Source: Hydromonas sp.
GTDB lineage: Bacteria > Pseudomonadota > Gammaproteobacteria > Burkholderiales > Burkholderiaceae
Assembly (NCBI GenBank): GCA_017495165.1
Contig: JAFEII010000031.1
Location: 1-36,587 of the forward strand
Length of the DNA stretch: 36,587 bases
Direction of reading: 5' to 3'
Part shown: positions 1-7,121 of the stretch, piece by piece
How the letters are laid out: every line of letters starts with the position of its first letter
Numbering within the stretch: the stretch's first letter is position 1
Position numbers and translations under genes: made by a program
Notes under the pieces: model-generated
What the model saw: only the letters and a program-made list of their open reading frames with translations
The model's database searches: none
What the model was told of the DNA's origin: nothing

Positions 1-272
1 CACACTTATCGGCTGTTAATTTTTAAGGAGCTTTTTAATCAACCTTGCCTTGGCTCGGTTGTTTTTGAATCTTTTTGCACCGTCTTGCGTCGAGTGCAGG
101 AGCGAGATTATGAAGCGCTTCAAACAAACTGTCAAGTATTTATTTTAACAATTTAACATTTTTTCGAAAGAACGCTTAATTCTCTCAATACATATTCTAC
201 CCACATTTTAATTTATGTCTTATACTTAACGACGTCTGAACGCATGGGCGCTTACTTTTTAAGGAGCATCGT

Positions 273-641
273 ATGAACAAATATTCTTCATCAGCACTCA
301 TAATTGGCAGCATCGTTCTGAGCTTTTCAGCTCAAGCTAAAACCGACACGAACAATGACGGTTTCTTTAGTAGAGAGGAATTGATTGCCTCGAGCCACGC
401 CCGTATTGAAAAGAAATTTGCACAAGCTGATGCCAACCATGACAACAAAATTACAATGGACGAACTTGCAGGCCAAAAACTCTCTGTGGCCAAAGCGGCC
501 GATGCGGATAAAGACGGGGTTATTACGCTCGCCGAAGCCAAAAAGCATTCTGAAGCCACAGTTGACAAACGCATGGCAAAGAAAGACACAGACAAAGATG
601 GCAAGCTAAGCAAAGAGGAACGGCAACGCAAAACCTCTTAA
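273..641 (+). CDS. Secreted EF-hand calcium-binding protein
   Basis: A 122-residue protein with a signal peptide (hydrophobic residues 8-20, AQA then a likely cleavage after residue 22). Four EF-hand loops follow at residues 25-36, 53-64, 77-88 and 105-116, each with the D-x-[ND]-x-D pattern and a closing Glu at loop position 12 (for example DADKDGVITLAE). The mature protein is therefore two EF-hand pairs and little else, probably a periplasmic Ca2+ binder or sensor like other small bacterial EF-hand proteins. The start is set by AAGGAG at 261-266, 6 bases before the ATG. It stands alone, followed by a hairpin at 671-697. The calcium-binding assignment is secure; a partner or process cannot be read from the sequence. 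Confidence 0.85.
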   Translation: MNKYSSSALIIGSIVLSFSAQAKTDTNNDGFFSREELIASSHARIEKKFAQADANHDNKITMDELAGQKLSVAKAADADKDGVITLAEAKKHSEATVDKRMAKKDTDKDGKLSKEERQRKTS

Positions 642-670
642 GCCTTCTGAAGTCGAGCACTCTAAAATTA

Positions 671-697
671 AACAAGCAGCCCTAGCGGCTGTTTGTT
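671..697 (+). terminator. Hairpin terminator after the EF-hand gene
   Basis: An 11-bp inverted repeat (671-681 with 687-697, one G-T pair) with a 5-base loop lies 30 bases after the stop codon. The T-run after it is short, so termination may be inefficient. Confidence 0.5.
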
Positions 698-894
698 GAC
701 GACTGCATAATTGTCACACCGCTACCAATCACCCGCAAACCACAAAATCTCGCACATCCTAGGATAAACCTGCCCGACTCATGTACAATGCACGGCTGCG
801 CAATCCTGTCTTTCTGCCACATTTCTTTTATTGACCACGACGGGCGTTTTACACACAAAACGACAGGTCAATCATCCTTACACTGGTTATATAT

Positions 895-2250
895 ATGTTA
901 TTTACTGAACTCGGGTTATCCGAACCCATTTTGCGCGCCATCAACGAGCAAGGGTACACCACGCCCACGCCGATTCAGGCGCAATCAATTCCTGCGGTAC
1001 TCAATGGTGGCGACTTACTTGCTGCTGCCCAAACGGGCACAGGCAAAACCGCTGGCTTTACTTTGCCGATTTTGCAACGTTTGTCCACCGCCACCAACCG
1101 CCCAATGGGCAATCACAAACCGATTCGCGCCTTGATTTTAACCCCCACGCGTGAATTGGCCGCGCAGGTGCATGAATCGGTTGCGACATACAGCAAATAC
1201 ACCTCACTAACCGCCACCGTGATTTTTGGCGGCGTGGGTGCAAATCCGCAGATTCGGGCAATTCAAAAAGGCTTGGACATTTTGGTTGCCACGCCCGGCC
1301 GCTTACTTGATTTGATGCAACAAGGCTGCATTTCGCTCAAGCACGTTGAAATTTTGGTATTGGACGAAGCCGACCGCATGCTTGACATGGGATTTTTGCG
1401 CGACATCAAAAAGGTTTTGGCGGCATTGCCAAAAACCCGCCAAAACCTATTATTCTCCGCCACATTTTCTAAAGACATCAAAGCCTTGGCAGACACACTG
1501 CTTGATTCGCCCGCACTCATCGAAGTGGCGCGCAGCAACAGCACCAACGAGGCCATTACCCAAAAAATCCATCCAGTCGATCGCAACGGCAAGCACCCAC
1601 TGCTCACGCACCTGATTAAAACCAACCAATGGAAACAAGTATTGGTATTTACCCGCACCAAACACGGCGCAAACAAGCTCGTGACCCAGCTCGAAAAAGA
1701 CGGCATTTCGAGTATGGCCATTCACGGCAACAAAAGCCAATCAGCGCGCACCAAGGCGCTCTCAGAATTTAAAGAAGGCAAAATCATCGCCTTGGTTGCC
1801 ACCGATATTGCCGCACGCGGGATTGACATTGACCAATTGCCGCACGTCGTCAACTACGAATTACCCAACGTACCAGAAGACTACGTGCACCGCATCGGAC
1901 GCACAGGCCGTGCGGGCTCTAACGGCGAAGCGGTGTCATTGGTCTGTGTAGACGAAAATCAACTGCTCAAAGACATCGAAAAACTGATTAAACAAACCTT
2001 GCCGCGCGAAATCGTTGCAGGATTTGAGCCAGACCCACGCGCCGTCGCACAACCCATCCAACTGCGCAGTGCCCAGCCACCACGCGGTGGGCAAAGCAAG
2101 CCACGCAGCCACAACGCCCCGCGCACCAACGCAGGCCCAGGGCAATCGCGCCCCAGCGGCAATCAAAATGGCAACAGCAATGCGCCCAATGGCGAACAAC
2201 GCCGTCGCAACCCAGCGCCCCGAAAGCCACAAGGGCGCACAGGCGCGTAG
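895..2250 (+). CDS. rhlE: DEAD-box ATP-dependent RNA helicase RhlE
   Basis: A 451-residue DEAD-box helicase that unwinds RNA duplexes in ribosome assembly and RNA turnover. Motifs in order: Q motif at 3-28 (GYTTPTPIQ), Walker A AQTGTGKT (45-52), PTREL (84-88), TPGR (133-136), DEAD (157-160), SAT (188-190) and HRIGRTGR (332-339). The core begins almost at the N-terminus, as in RhlE. From about residue 375 there is a basic Gly/Arg/Pro/Asn-rich tail, typical of RhlE proteins and presumably for RNA binding. The ATG has no strong Shine-Dalgarno sequence but starts exactly where the family starts. A 5' leader of over 100 bases precedes it, as is common in cold-responsive helicase genes, though no regulatory element is evident. 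Monocistronic, ending in a strong terminator. Confidence 0.92.
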   Translation: MLFTELGLSEPILRAINEQGYTTPTPIQAQSIPAVLNGGDLLAAAQTGTGKTAGFTLPILQRLSTATNRPMGNHKPIRALILTPTRELAAQVHESVATYSKYTSLTATVIFGGVGANPQIRAIQKGLDILVATPGRLLDLMQQGCISLKHVEILVLDEADRMLDMGFLRDIKKVLAALPKTRQNLLFSATFSKDIKALADTLLDSPALIEVARSNSTNEAITQKIHPVDRNGKHPLLTHLIKTNQWKQVLVFTRTKHGANKLVTQLEKDGISSMAIHGNKSQSARTKALSEFKEGKIIALVATDIAARGIDIDQLPHVVNYELPNVPEDYVHRIGRTGRAGSNGEAVSLVCVDENQLLKDIEKLIKQTLPREIVAGFEPDPRAVAQPIQLRSAQPPRGGQSKPRSHNAPRTNAGPGQSRPSGNQNGNSNAPNGEQRRRNPAPRKPQGRTGA

Positions 2251-2277
2251 CTTTATTTAAAAATGTAAGTAAAATGT

Positions 2278-2303
2278 AAAGGCGCAGTCATTGCGCCTTT
2301 TTT
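2278..2303 (+). terminator. Intrinsic terminator of rhlE
   Basis: Stem GGCGCA (2281-2286) / TGCGCC (2292-2297), extended by A-T pairs to 2278 and 2300, followed by six T (2298-2303). Confidence 0.9.
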
Positions 2304-2360
2304 ACAATCTAAATTTTATAATCTAAAATACCCAAAATCCAACCAACCTTTGGAGAAGAC

Positions 2361-3017
2361 ATGATTGCGCTACAACTCTACCTCACCTATATCGCCGCCG
2401 TGTTTGTCATTTCCGGCACACCAGGGCCGAACATGTTGCTCGCCATGACCCACGGCATTCGCTACGGCGCACGCCACGCGCTGCCCACCATGATTGGCGC
2501 GATGCTTGGCGTGGTGGTGATTCTGTGCGTTTCCTTGAGCGGTTTGGGCGCACTGCTCAAGACTTCGGCGGATTTATTTATGGTGGTCAAATGGCTGGGC
2601 GCGGCGTATTTGATTTATTTGGGAATAAAAATGTGGCTCGAAAAAGTCAGCGACTCGGTTGAGAATGCAGACAACACGACAACCACCACATCAATCAGTA
2701 CCGCAATTCCAAGCGCATTCCAGCGCTTTTCAACGGGATTTGGCGTGGCATTGTCCAATCCAAAAGCCATTTTGTTTGGCTTGGCATTTTTCCCGCAATT
2801 CATCAACCAAAACACCGCATTACTGCCGCAAGCCGCACTATTACTGGGCACATTTGCATTTATCGAATTATCATGGATGACAGTCTACGCCAGCGGCGGC
2901 ACGTGGTTGGCGCAATTTCTGACCACGCCGCGCAACATTCGTCGTTTCAATCGCGGCTCAGGCACGGCGTTTATTTTGGCGGGATTGGGGCTGGGCATAT
3001 TTGGCAAAAGCCGTTAA
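2361..3017 (+). CDS. LysE/RhtB-family amino-acid exporter
   Basis: A 218-residue inner-membrane protein of the LysE/RhtB superfamily, whose members export amino acids and their derivatives. The N-terminal SGTPGPNMLLAM motif (about 18-29) is the family signature. Hydrophobic segments lie near residues 5-25, 40-65, 70-92, 118-140, 148-172 and 195-215, matching the usual six-helix fold. The loop at 95-112 is unusually Thr/Ser-rich. Start chosen from GGAGA at 2352-2356. It is a single-gene unit between two terminators, so neighbours give no clue to the substrate; homoserine/threonine or lysine/arginine are only guesses from the family. Confidence 0.88.
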   Translation: MIALQLYLTYIAAVFVISGTPGPNMLLAMTHGIRYGARHALPTMIGAMLGVVVILCVSLSGLGALLKTSADLFMVVKWLGAAYLIYLGIKMWLEKVSDSVENADNTTTTTSISTAIPSAFQRFSTGFGVALSNPKAILFGLAFFPQFINQNTALLPQAALLLGTFAFIELSWMTVYASGGTWLAQFLTTPRNIRRFNRGSGTAFILAGLGLGIFGKSR

Positions 3018-3095
3018 GCAGGGCAACCATCCCAACCAATTGAGGAAAATTAAGAAAAATTGAACGAAATTAAATAAACTAAATAAACTAAAATC

Positions 3096-3134
3096 AAAAA
3101 GCAAAAACCGCCAACATGGCGGTTTTTGCTTTTT
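3096..3134. terminator. Bidirectional terminator between convergent genes
   Basis: A perfect 17-bp inverted repeat (3096-3112 with 3118-3134, 5-base loop). It is A-rich on the left and T-rich on the right, so it gives a T-run on both strands. It serves the exporter on the plus strand and the small minus-strand gene at 3166-3351. Confidence 0.92.
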
Positions 3135-3165
3135 GGCAACCCTCATTGCTTGCCACGCAACACCA

Positions 3166-3351
3166 TCAAGGCCGCATGGATGTCGGAAACGGCCAAACCA
3201 GCGCTGCTTTTACGGCGGGAGGCGGCACTTGCTGCACCTGGACTTTAGCGGCAACCACTGGCGGCACCGCTTCTTTAACCACGGTTTTAGAGGCTGTTTT
3301 TTTAGCCACAGGTTTTTTAGGCGTTACAGCCGCCACGTCATTTTTTTTCAT
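3166..3351 (-). CDS. Small Lys/Ala/Pro-rich protein
   Basis: A 61-residue protein. Residues 11-26 hold PKKP and AKK/SK repeats like the C-terminal tails of H1-like or AlgP-type proteins, and residues 27-50 are Val/Ala/Pro-rich. I do not recognise a family. It is supported as a real gene by a good Shine-Dalgarno (GAGGAGC on the minus strand, 3356-3361) 5 bases before the ATG, and by a strong terminator just past its stop. The basic start suggests nucleic-acid or membrane-surface contact, but this is inference from composition only. The C-terminal end (WPFPTSMRP) is unlike the rest. Confidence 0.5.
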   Translation of the reverse strand: MKKNDVAAVTPKKPVAKKTASKTVVKEAVPPVVAAKVQVQQVPPPAVKAALVWPFPTSMRP

Positions 3352-3436
3352 ACAAGCTCCTCATTATTATGAATCACTGCACGCAATGCCACCAAAACAA
3401 AGCCACCCATCAAGCGCACACCCCATCAAAATCAAG

Positions 3437-3465
3437 AATGCGCCCCCATTAAGGTGCGCATTTTT
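3437..3465 (+). terminator. Orphan terminator-like hairpin
   Basis: Stem 3437-3443 / 3456-3462 (AATGCGC/GCGCATT), extended inward by CC/GG after one mismatch, then a T-run at 3461-3465. No plus-strand gene lies directly upstream, so it may be left over from a lost gene. The rest of 3352-3624 shows no convincing gene. Confidence 0.45.
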
Positions 3466-3624
3466 CAAAAAATCCGTGAGGTATGATAGCACTTTTTTGC
3501 TGAGTTTTTAAGCATTTTGTTTGTTTTTAATCAAGAATTGCCTAAAAAACAAGCAAATACACCCAAACACACCCAATACCAAGTAAACCCAACAAAATCA
3601 GCCCATCAAGCCCCAGCCGCAAAC

Positions 3625-3731
3625 TTAAGCGGCATTAGCCGTAATCACAATCCGACGATTCAGTGCCAAGCATGCAATCGTCGCGCCAGCCTTCCCGCCA
3701 TTGCAGTTCACCATAGGCAGAGACGCGCCTG
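3625..3731 (-). pseudogene. 3' remnant of an OmpA-domain (TpgA-like) gene
   Basis: Read on the minus strand, this frame gives GASLPMVNCNGGKAGATIAC followed by LALNRRIVITANAA and a stop at 3625-3627. This matches the end of the intact OmpA-domain protein at 34929-35702 (PTVTCAGPASKAVIACL, then QPNRRVDIAIEG): a Cys, exactly eight residues, then IACL, one variable pair and NRR. The N-terminal part is missing. Homology stops near 3731, where an IS3-type transposase frame of the opposite strand begins. The simplest reading is that insertion and decay of an IS element removed the 5' part. Confidence 0.7.
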
Positions 3732-3932
3732 GAATTTATCGAGTTGCCCGAAGATTTAGCGCAAGCAAGGCGCATGATTGCCGCGTCGATTCAAACCTAT
3801 AATTCGATGAGACCTCATTTGTCTGCGTGAATGCAACGATAAAACGCCCGATGCTGTGCATCAGGCGTTTATCCAACATGTTAAAAATGCGGCGGTTTGT
3901 CCGTCGTAAAACTGTCAACTTATTTTAGGACG
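3729..3932 (+). mobile_element. Decayed 3' end of an IS3-family element (transposase OrfB remnant)
   Basis: The frame at 3729-3827 encodes LEFIELPEDLAQARRMIAAS followed by IQTYNSMRPHLSA and a stop. A second frame at 3832-3909 continues CNDKTPDAVHQAFIQHVKNA and ends AVCPS-stop. Joined, they match the C-terminal end of IS3-family OrfB (YN-x-x-RPHLS ... KTPDAVH). Removing seven bases between the TCT at 3822-3824 and the TGC at 3832 restores RPHLSCNDKTPD in one frame. Bases 3911-3932 (GTCAACTTATTTTAGGACGG) look like the right end of such elements. No left end, OrfA or catalytic DDE residues are present, so the element is dead. Confidence 0.8.
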
Positions 3933-3985
3933 GAGCAGCTTGCCATCTGTTGGTTTGCTTGAGTTGATATGTAAAAATGATGTCA

Positions 3986-4306
3986 TTATTTAACAATAAT
4001 GTCATTATGAACTTCTTTGACACCACCAACCTCATTGGCCAACCGTTCGGCTACGTTTCTTTCGTCTCGACTGCTTGCAAAACCAGACAGTTGAACGACA
4101 CCGCCCAAAGTTTCGACTTTAATTGCGTAGGCACTGACCATTTTATTTTCTATGTAACGTGCACGAATCGAGTTGCTAATCGTTACATCATCAATGTACG
4201 AGCCTGCAGTCTGGTTGGGGTGGTTGATCATTGAGCAACTTGTTCCTAGCAGAACGGCCAAACCAAGACAAAGTGCGGCAGCAGATTTGGTGTAGTGATT
4301 TTTCAT
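3986..4306 (-). CDS. BON-domain envelope protein (probable lipoprotein)
   Basis: A 106-residue protein with a hydrophobic signal segment (8-21) and a Cys at 24 in LLGTSC, a lipobox-like site though not perfectly canonical. Residues 40-106 form one BON domain (ISNSIRARYIENK, then VETLGGVVQLSGFASS and VKEVHNDIIVK), as in OsmY, thought to contact phospholipid or other envelope components. The ATG at 4306 is preferred over upstream starts because AGGAGT lies just before it and a signal peptide follows. It overlaps the upstream gene by 4 bases and is last in a minus-strand set of small stress-type envelope proteins, so it is probably co-transcribed and translationally coupled. Confidence 0.8.
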   Translation of the reverse strand: MKNHYTKSAAALCLGLAVLLGTSCSMINHPNQTAGSYIDDVTISNSIRARYIENKMVSAYAIKVETLGGVVQLSGFASSRDERNVAERLANEVGGVKEVHNDIIVK

Positions 4307-4626
4307 GGTGACTCCTTTAGTGAATGCAGCTTTTTGAGAAGAAGCTGATAAAAACTTTGTGCGCTTTTGGATTGCAGCCACGCCACGGTCTTGGGTGATA
4401 CGTATTGCCAAGGTTGCGTCAATACCAAACTTGCACCGACAATTGCAACCCACCCCATCAATCGGAGTGGGTGCTTTTGTAAATACGAGCCGATGGTACA
4501 ACCAAACACTGCATCAACAACACCCCACATGTTTGACGGGACTTGTGGTTCGTGTGTTGATTGCACATGCATCAAAACCGCATAACGCAGGTTAATCAAA
4601 CGTTGCTGTGCTGAGGTTGGCTTCAT
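4303..4626 (-). CDS. Small membrane protein in the YqjK position
   Basis: A 107-residue protein with one clear hydrophobic segment near residues 57-70 (LMGWVAIVGASLVL), a Gln/Arg-rich N-terminus and a Lys/Leu-rich C-terminus. I do not recognise the sequence. Its place directly after a YqjE-like gene and near a DUF883 gene parallels E. coli yqjD-yqjE-yqjK, so a YqjK-like role at the inner membrane is possible by context only. Its ATG overlaps the upstream stop in an ATGA arrangement (4623-4626), and its end overlaps the BON gene start by 4 bases, so translation is probably coupled along the operon. Confidence 0.65.
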   Translation of the reverse strand: MKPTSAQQRLINLRYAVLMHVQSTHEPQVPSNMWGVVDAVFGCTIGSYLQKHPLRLMGWVAIVGASLVLTQPWQYVSPKTVAWLQSKSAQSFYQLLLKKLHSLKESP

Positions 4627-5003
4627 GATAACCCTTGAACTTTTTCCAACATGCGCTTGTCTTGTTGCAACTCATAGCTCAAACTTTGCAATGCCTTTGT
4701 TTTACTGCGTTGCTGAGTCGCAAGTAAGGCAAATATAAAGCTCATAAACAGCAAAATGGCAGGTGCAATCATGAGTTCTTGCCATTTACTGTCAGGCAAA
4801 CTAAGCGTTAACATAAATGCAACTGCTGCCACAACCATGAAAGCGGTTGTACTGATGCAGGCCAATAGCGCATAGCACACGCGCCTGAGGTTATGCCGCT
4901 TAGACTGATGCCAGAGTTCACGCAGCAGCTCGACGTAACTCGTTAAATACTCTTGCACCAAGTCTGGCCTTTCACTCGACAAGCGTATGATGGTTTTCAA
5001 CAT
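4623..5003 (-). CDS. YqjE-like phage-holin-superfamily membrane protein
   Basis: A 126-residue inner-membrane protein of the YqjE / Phage_holin_3_6 type. An amphipathic N-terminal region (about 1-45, ending in RRV) precedes two hydrophobic helices (about 45-70 and 78-98), followed by a charged coiled-coil-like tail (100-126). This layout, and its place next to a DUF883 gene, fit the yqjD-yqjE pair of stationary-phase membrane proteins in enterobacteria. Its function is not established in the family; the holin name reflects topology, not lysis. The start is preceded by AGGGGG, inside the end of the DUF883 frame. Confidence 0.75.
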   Translation of the reverse strand: MLKTIIRLSSERPDLVQEYLTSYVELLRELWHQSKRHNLRRVCYALLACISTTAFMVVAAVAFMLTLSLPDSKWQELMIAPAILLFMSFIFALLATQQRSKTKALQSLSYELQQDKRMLEKVQGLS

Positions 5004-5011
5004 AATGCCCC

Positions 5012-5358
5012 CTATTTCCGCCGACGTGATTTGAATACAAGTGAGGCAAATACAGCGCCCGCTGCCGCTGCAATAAAAGCAGATTGAATGGGCTTTTTGC
5101 CGACATACGACTCTATCGAGTGGGCATAGCTTTTAACTGAGTTCTGTGCTTTTTCACCCGCATGACGCAACCATCAACACCATCATGCAGTTTTTTATCT
5201 GCATTTTTTGCCCAGTTTTGCACTTCTGGATACACTTTTTCAACGGTTTTTTCAACCGATTCAATCGCACCATTGATGCTGTTTTTAACGTTTACAGACG
5301 CTTCAGATAATTGATTGATTACGTCGTTATCAGATGCTTTGGTAGGAAGATTAGACAT
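5012..5358 (-). pseudogene. DUF883 (YqjD/ElaB) family gene broken by a 1-base frameshift
   Basis: From the ATG at 5358 the frame reads 81 residues (amphipathic, coiled-coil-like NAAIESVEKTVEKVYPEV-type sequence) and then stops after an untypical tail. In the next frame, from about 5169 to the stop at 5012-5014, the sequence continues HAGEKAQNSVKSYAHSIESY, then VGKKPIQSAFIAAAAGAVFA and a C-terminal SLVFKSRRRK. That is the conserved single membrane helix and basic tail of DUF883 proteins, which anchor ribosomes or other partners at the inner membrane. Adding one base near 5169-5170 joins the parts as DGLRHAGEKAQ, giving about 115 residues, normal for the family. Either a real loss of the anchor or a sequencing error. 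Confidence 0.8.
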
Positions 5359-5389
5359 GGATATACCCTTAATGAAATTTATAAACCGG

Positions 5390-5551
5390 CTATTTTTTTA
5401 ATAAGTTAACGATAAATGCTGCAATAGCCAAAATAGAAAACAAAAAAAACAGAATTTTTGCAATCTCGACTGCGCCTGATGCGATACCACCAAAACCAAA
5501 AATGGCGGCCACTAGGGCAATACAGAAAAAAACAACTGCGTAACGCAACAT
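5390..5551 (-). CDS. DUF1328 small membrane protein (YtjA family)
   Basis: A 53-residue protein that is almost entirely two hydrophobic helices (about 4-24 and 32-50), with the DUF1328 pattern MLRYAVVFF ... [18 protein letters not shown] ... LF. The family is widespread in proteobacteria and often belongs to general or envelope stress regulons; its molecular role is unknown. The ATG at 5551 is chosen because GGAGAAATCT precedes it, and family members start with MLRYA or similar; upstream starts would add an unconserved stretch. It is first in the minus-strand stress set, 31 bases before the DUF883 gene. Confidence 0.85.
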   Translation of the reverse strand: MLRYAVVFFCIALVAAIFGFGGIASGAVEIAKILFFLFSILAIAAFIVNLLKK

Positions 5552-5566
5552 AGATTTCTCCTTTGT

Positions 5567-5585
5567 AAATGTAAAATTGACATTT
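5567..5585. promoter_or_regulatory. Inverted repeat just upstream of the DUF1328 ribosome-binding site
   Basis: AAATGT (5567-5572) and ACATTT (5580-5585) form 6-bp arms around a 7-base AT-rich spacer, right before the Shine-Dalgarno of the stress gene set. This is a plausible operator for a dimeric regulator; the divergent Crp/Fnr-type gene is a candidate. No experiment or known consensus backs it. Confidence 0.3.
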
Positions 5586-5858
5586 ATAAAACACACATCT
5601 TCACAGCTGCTGCAACAACCAGCTTAGATGACACGCTGCATGCTCTTGTGTTTTGAACTTGTTTCCTTCTATGAGTCATTTCCTCGGTATGCCAGATGGC
5701 TTAACCCGTCAACAACGAAGCAACTATGCGGTCAAAATGATATTGGGTCTGTACGATGTGACACATAGGTTAAAATAAACAAGCTCGTTTTTTAAGCTGA
5801 CCTAGGATGCTAAAAGTTTGCGGTTGCAGCCGCCATTAATTAAATACAGGGTATACAA
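5586..5858. other. Divergent intergenic region between the stress set and the Crp/Fnr-type gene
   Basis: About 270 bases without a convincing gene. It holds a perfect 11-bp palindrome ATGTGACACAT at 5756-5766, about 90 bases before the regulator's start, and a looser inverted AGCTG/CAGCT pair near 5607-5625. Either could be a regulator site. A 35-codon frame at 5671 lacks a ribosome-binding site. Confidence 0.35.
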
Positions 5859-6563
5859 ATGGAAGTACAACGAGAGCGTTCATGTAATCATTTATTGGCC
5901 ACCCTGTCTGACGAAGACTGGCAGCGTGTATCTGCTCATTTAGAATGGGTTGACATGCCATTGGGGAAAGTTTTATACGAGTCTGGTGTGACCTTAAGCC
6001 ATGTTTACTTCCCAACAACGGCGATTATTTCGTTACTCTATGTGATGGAGGACGGTGATTCTGCTGAAATTTCGGTGGTCGGTTTTGAGGGCGTTGTGGG
6101 TATTTCGCTGTTTATGGGGGGCGAATCCACCCCCAGTCGTGCCGTCGTACAAAGCGCTGGCGCCGCACTGCGACTTCCATCCACATACATCAAGCAAGAA
6201 TTCAGCAAAGCCGGCCCGCTCATGCATTCATTGTTGCGCTATACACAGGCACTCATCACGCAAATGTCGCAAACGGCGGTATGCAATCGCCATCATTTAT
6301 TGGATCAGCAACTGTGTCGCTGGTTGTTGCTCAGTTTGGATCGTTTACAAGGCAAAGAGTTAATTATGACGCAAGAGCTCATCGCCAATATGTTGGGTGT
6401 GCGCCGTGAAGGCGTAACGGAAGCGGCCTTGAGACTGCAAAGAGCCAAGTTAATCCGCTATGCGCGCGGACACATCACAGTGCTTGATAGAGCGGGGCTT
6501 GAGGCGCGAACATGCGAATGCTATGCGGTGGTGAAAAAAGAATACGATCGATTGCTGCCGTAG
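5859..6563 (+). CDS. Crp/Fnr-family transcription regulator
   Basis: A 234-residue regulator with an N-terminal cyclic-nucleotide-binding-type beta-barrel (about 20-130) and a C-terminal winged helix (about 150-225). The barrel shows the GKVLYESG and ISVVGFEGVVGISLFMGG patterns of a large subgroup of proteobacterial Crp/Fnr proteins whose ligand is unknown. The recognition region is TQELIANMLGVRREGVTEAA. There is no FNR-type N-terminal cysteine cluster, and the residues that hold cAMP in CRP are not evident, so the signal is unknown. It is divergent from the DUF1328/DUF883/YqjE/BON set, which makes it a candidate regulator of that set. Its own Shine-Dalgarno is weak. Confidence 0.85.
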   Translation: MEVQRERSCNHLLATLSDEDWQRVSAHLEWVDMPLGKVLYESGVTLSHVYFPTTAIISLLYVMEDGDSAEISVVGFEGVVGISLFMGGESTPSRAVVQSAGAALRLPSTYIKQEFSKAGPLMHSLLRYTQALITQMSQTAVCNRHHLLDQQLCRWLLLSLDRLQGKELIMTQELIANMLGVRREGVTEAALRLQRAKLIRYARGHITVLDRAGLEARTCECYAVVKKEYDRLLP

Positions 6564-6842
6564 GCTTTACCTTGACGCGGCGACGGCTGTCAATATGCTA
6601 TTCGCCAAAAATATGCGACGCAAGCCCGTAAGACGACTCAATCGTAGGGTTAATGCGCGCGGCAATCCGCCGCATGTGTTGACTGTGGCACCGATGTGGG
6701 CACGTGCTTGAAAAATTTGGTGGATTGCTGCGCGAATCGCCCCGACAAAACCAAAAAAATTCGCGTCCCTGCATTTGAGCAATGCTGTTGTTGTGTGATT
6801 CATCATGCCCTTGCTGGCGCATGGAATAACCGCCACGCGCCC

Positions 6843-7115
6843 CTACAATCCCACCATTTTGGTTTTTAAAAGGATGTGTGTTTCCATTGGCCGCGCATCA
6901 AAACGGCCAAAGCAGAGGATTTGCCCTGTTTGGTCGCACAGTACGGGAATCATGTTGGCGTATGCATTGAGCAGATCCGGTTGCTCATCTATGTCGATGT
7001 GGGTGATCTCAAATCTCAGGTGCTGCGCTGCGCCCCACACGCGCAGGTCTTGCAGCATGTCGTGGCACAAGTGGCAGGTTTCGCGGCCGTATAGGGTGAG
7101 TTTGATGGCGGGCAT
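6843..7115 (-). CDS. Glutaredoxin-family thiol protein
   Basis: A 90-residue thioredoxin-fold protein with a redox CxxC at 14-17 (ETCHLCHDM) after the first strand (LTLYGR), and the cis-Pro region MIPVL near residues 55-59. It belongs to the short glutaredoxin-like (DUF836) group, presumed to exchange dithiols in the cytoplasm. It starts 6 bases after the Do/HtrA-like gene's stop and is probably co-transcribed with it. The pairing is conserved in beta- and gammaproteobacteria, where lepA usually follows; here the Crp/Fnr gene lies on the far side instead. The region 6564-6842 shows no credible gene. Confidence 0.85.
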   Translation of the reverse strand: MPAIKLTLYGRETCHLCHDMLQDLRVWGAAQHLRFEITHIDIDEQPDLLNAYANMIPVLCDQTGQILCFGRFDARPMETHILLKTKMVGL

Positions 7116-7121
7116 GTGGGG

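Noticed and set aside
110-148. A 12-codon frame (MKRFKQTVKYLF) after an AGGAG, before the EF-hand gene
   Set aside because: It has a fair ribosome site but is very short, with no sign of attenuation or conservation visible; it may be chance.
788-1135. Frame overlapping the 5' part of rhlE
   Set aside because: Different frame from the helicase motifs, Arg/Pro-rich, and explained as an overlap shadow of rhlE.
5671-5778. A 35-codon plus-strand frame between the stress set and the Crp/Fnr-type gene
   Set aside because: No ribosome-binding site and no recognisable sequence.
6567-6836. Minus-strand frame of 89 codons next to the glutaredoxin gene
   Set aside because: No ribosome site, no recognisable motif, and a competing frame of similar length overlaps it.
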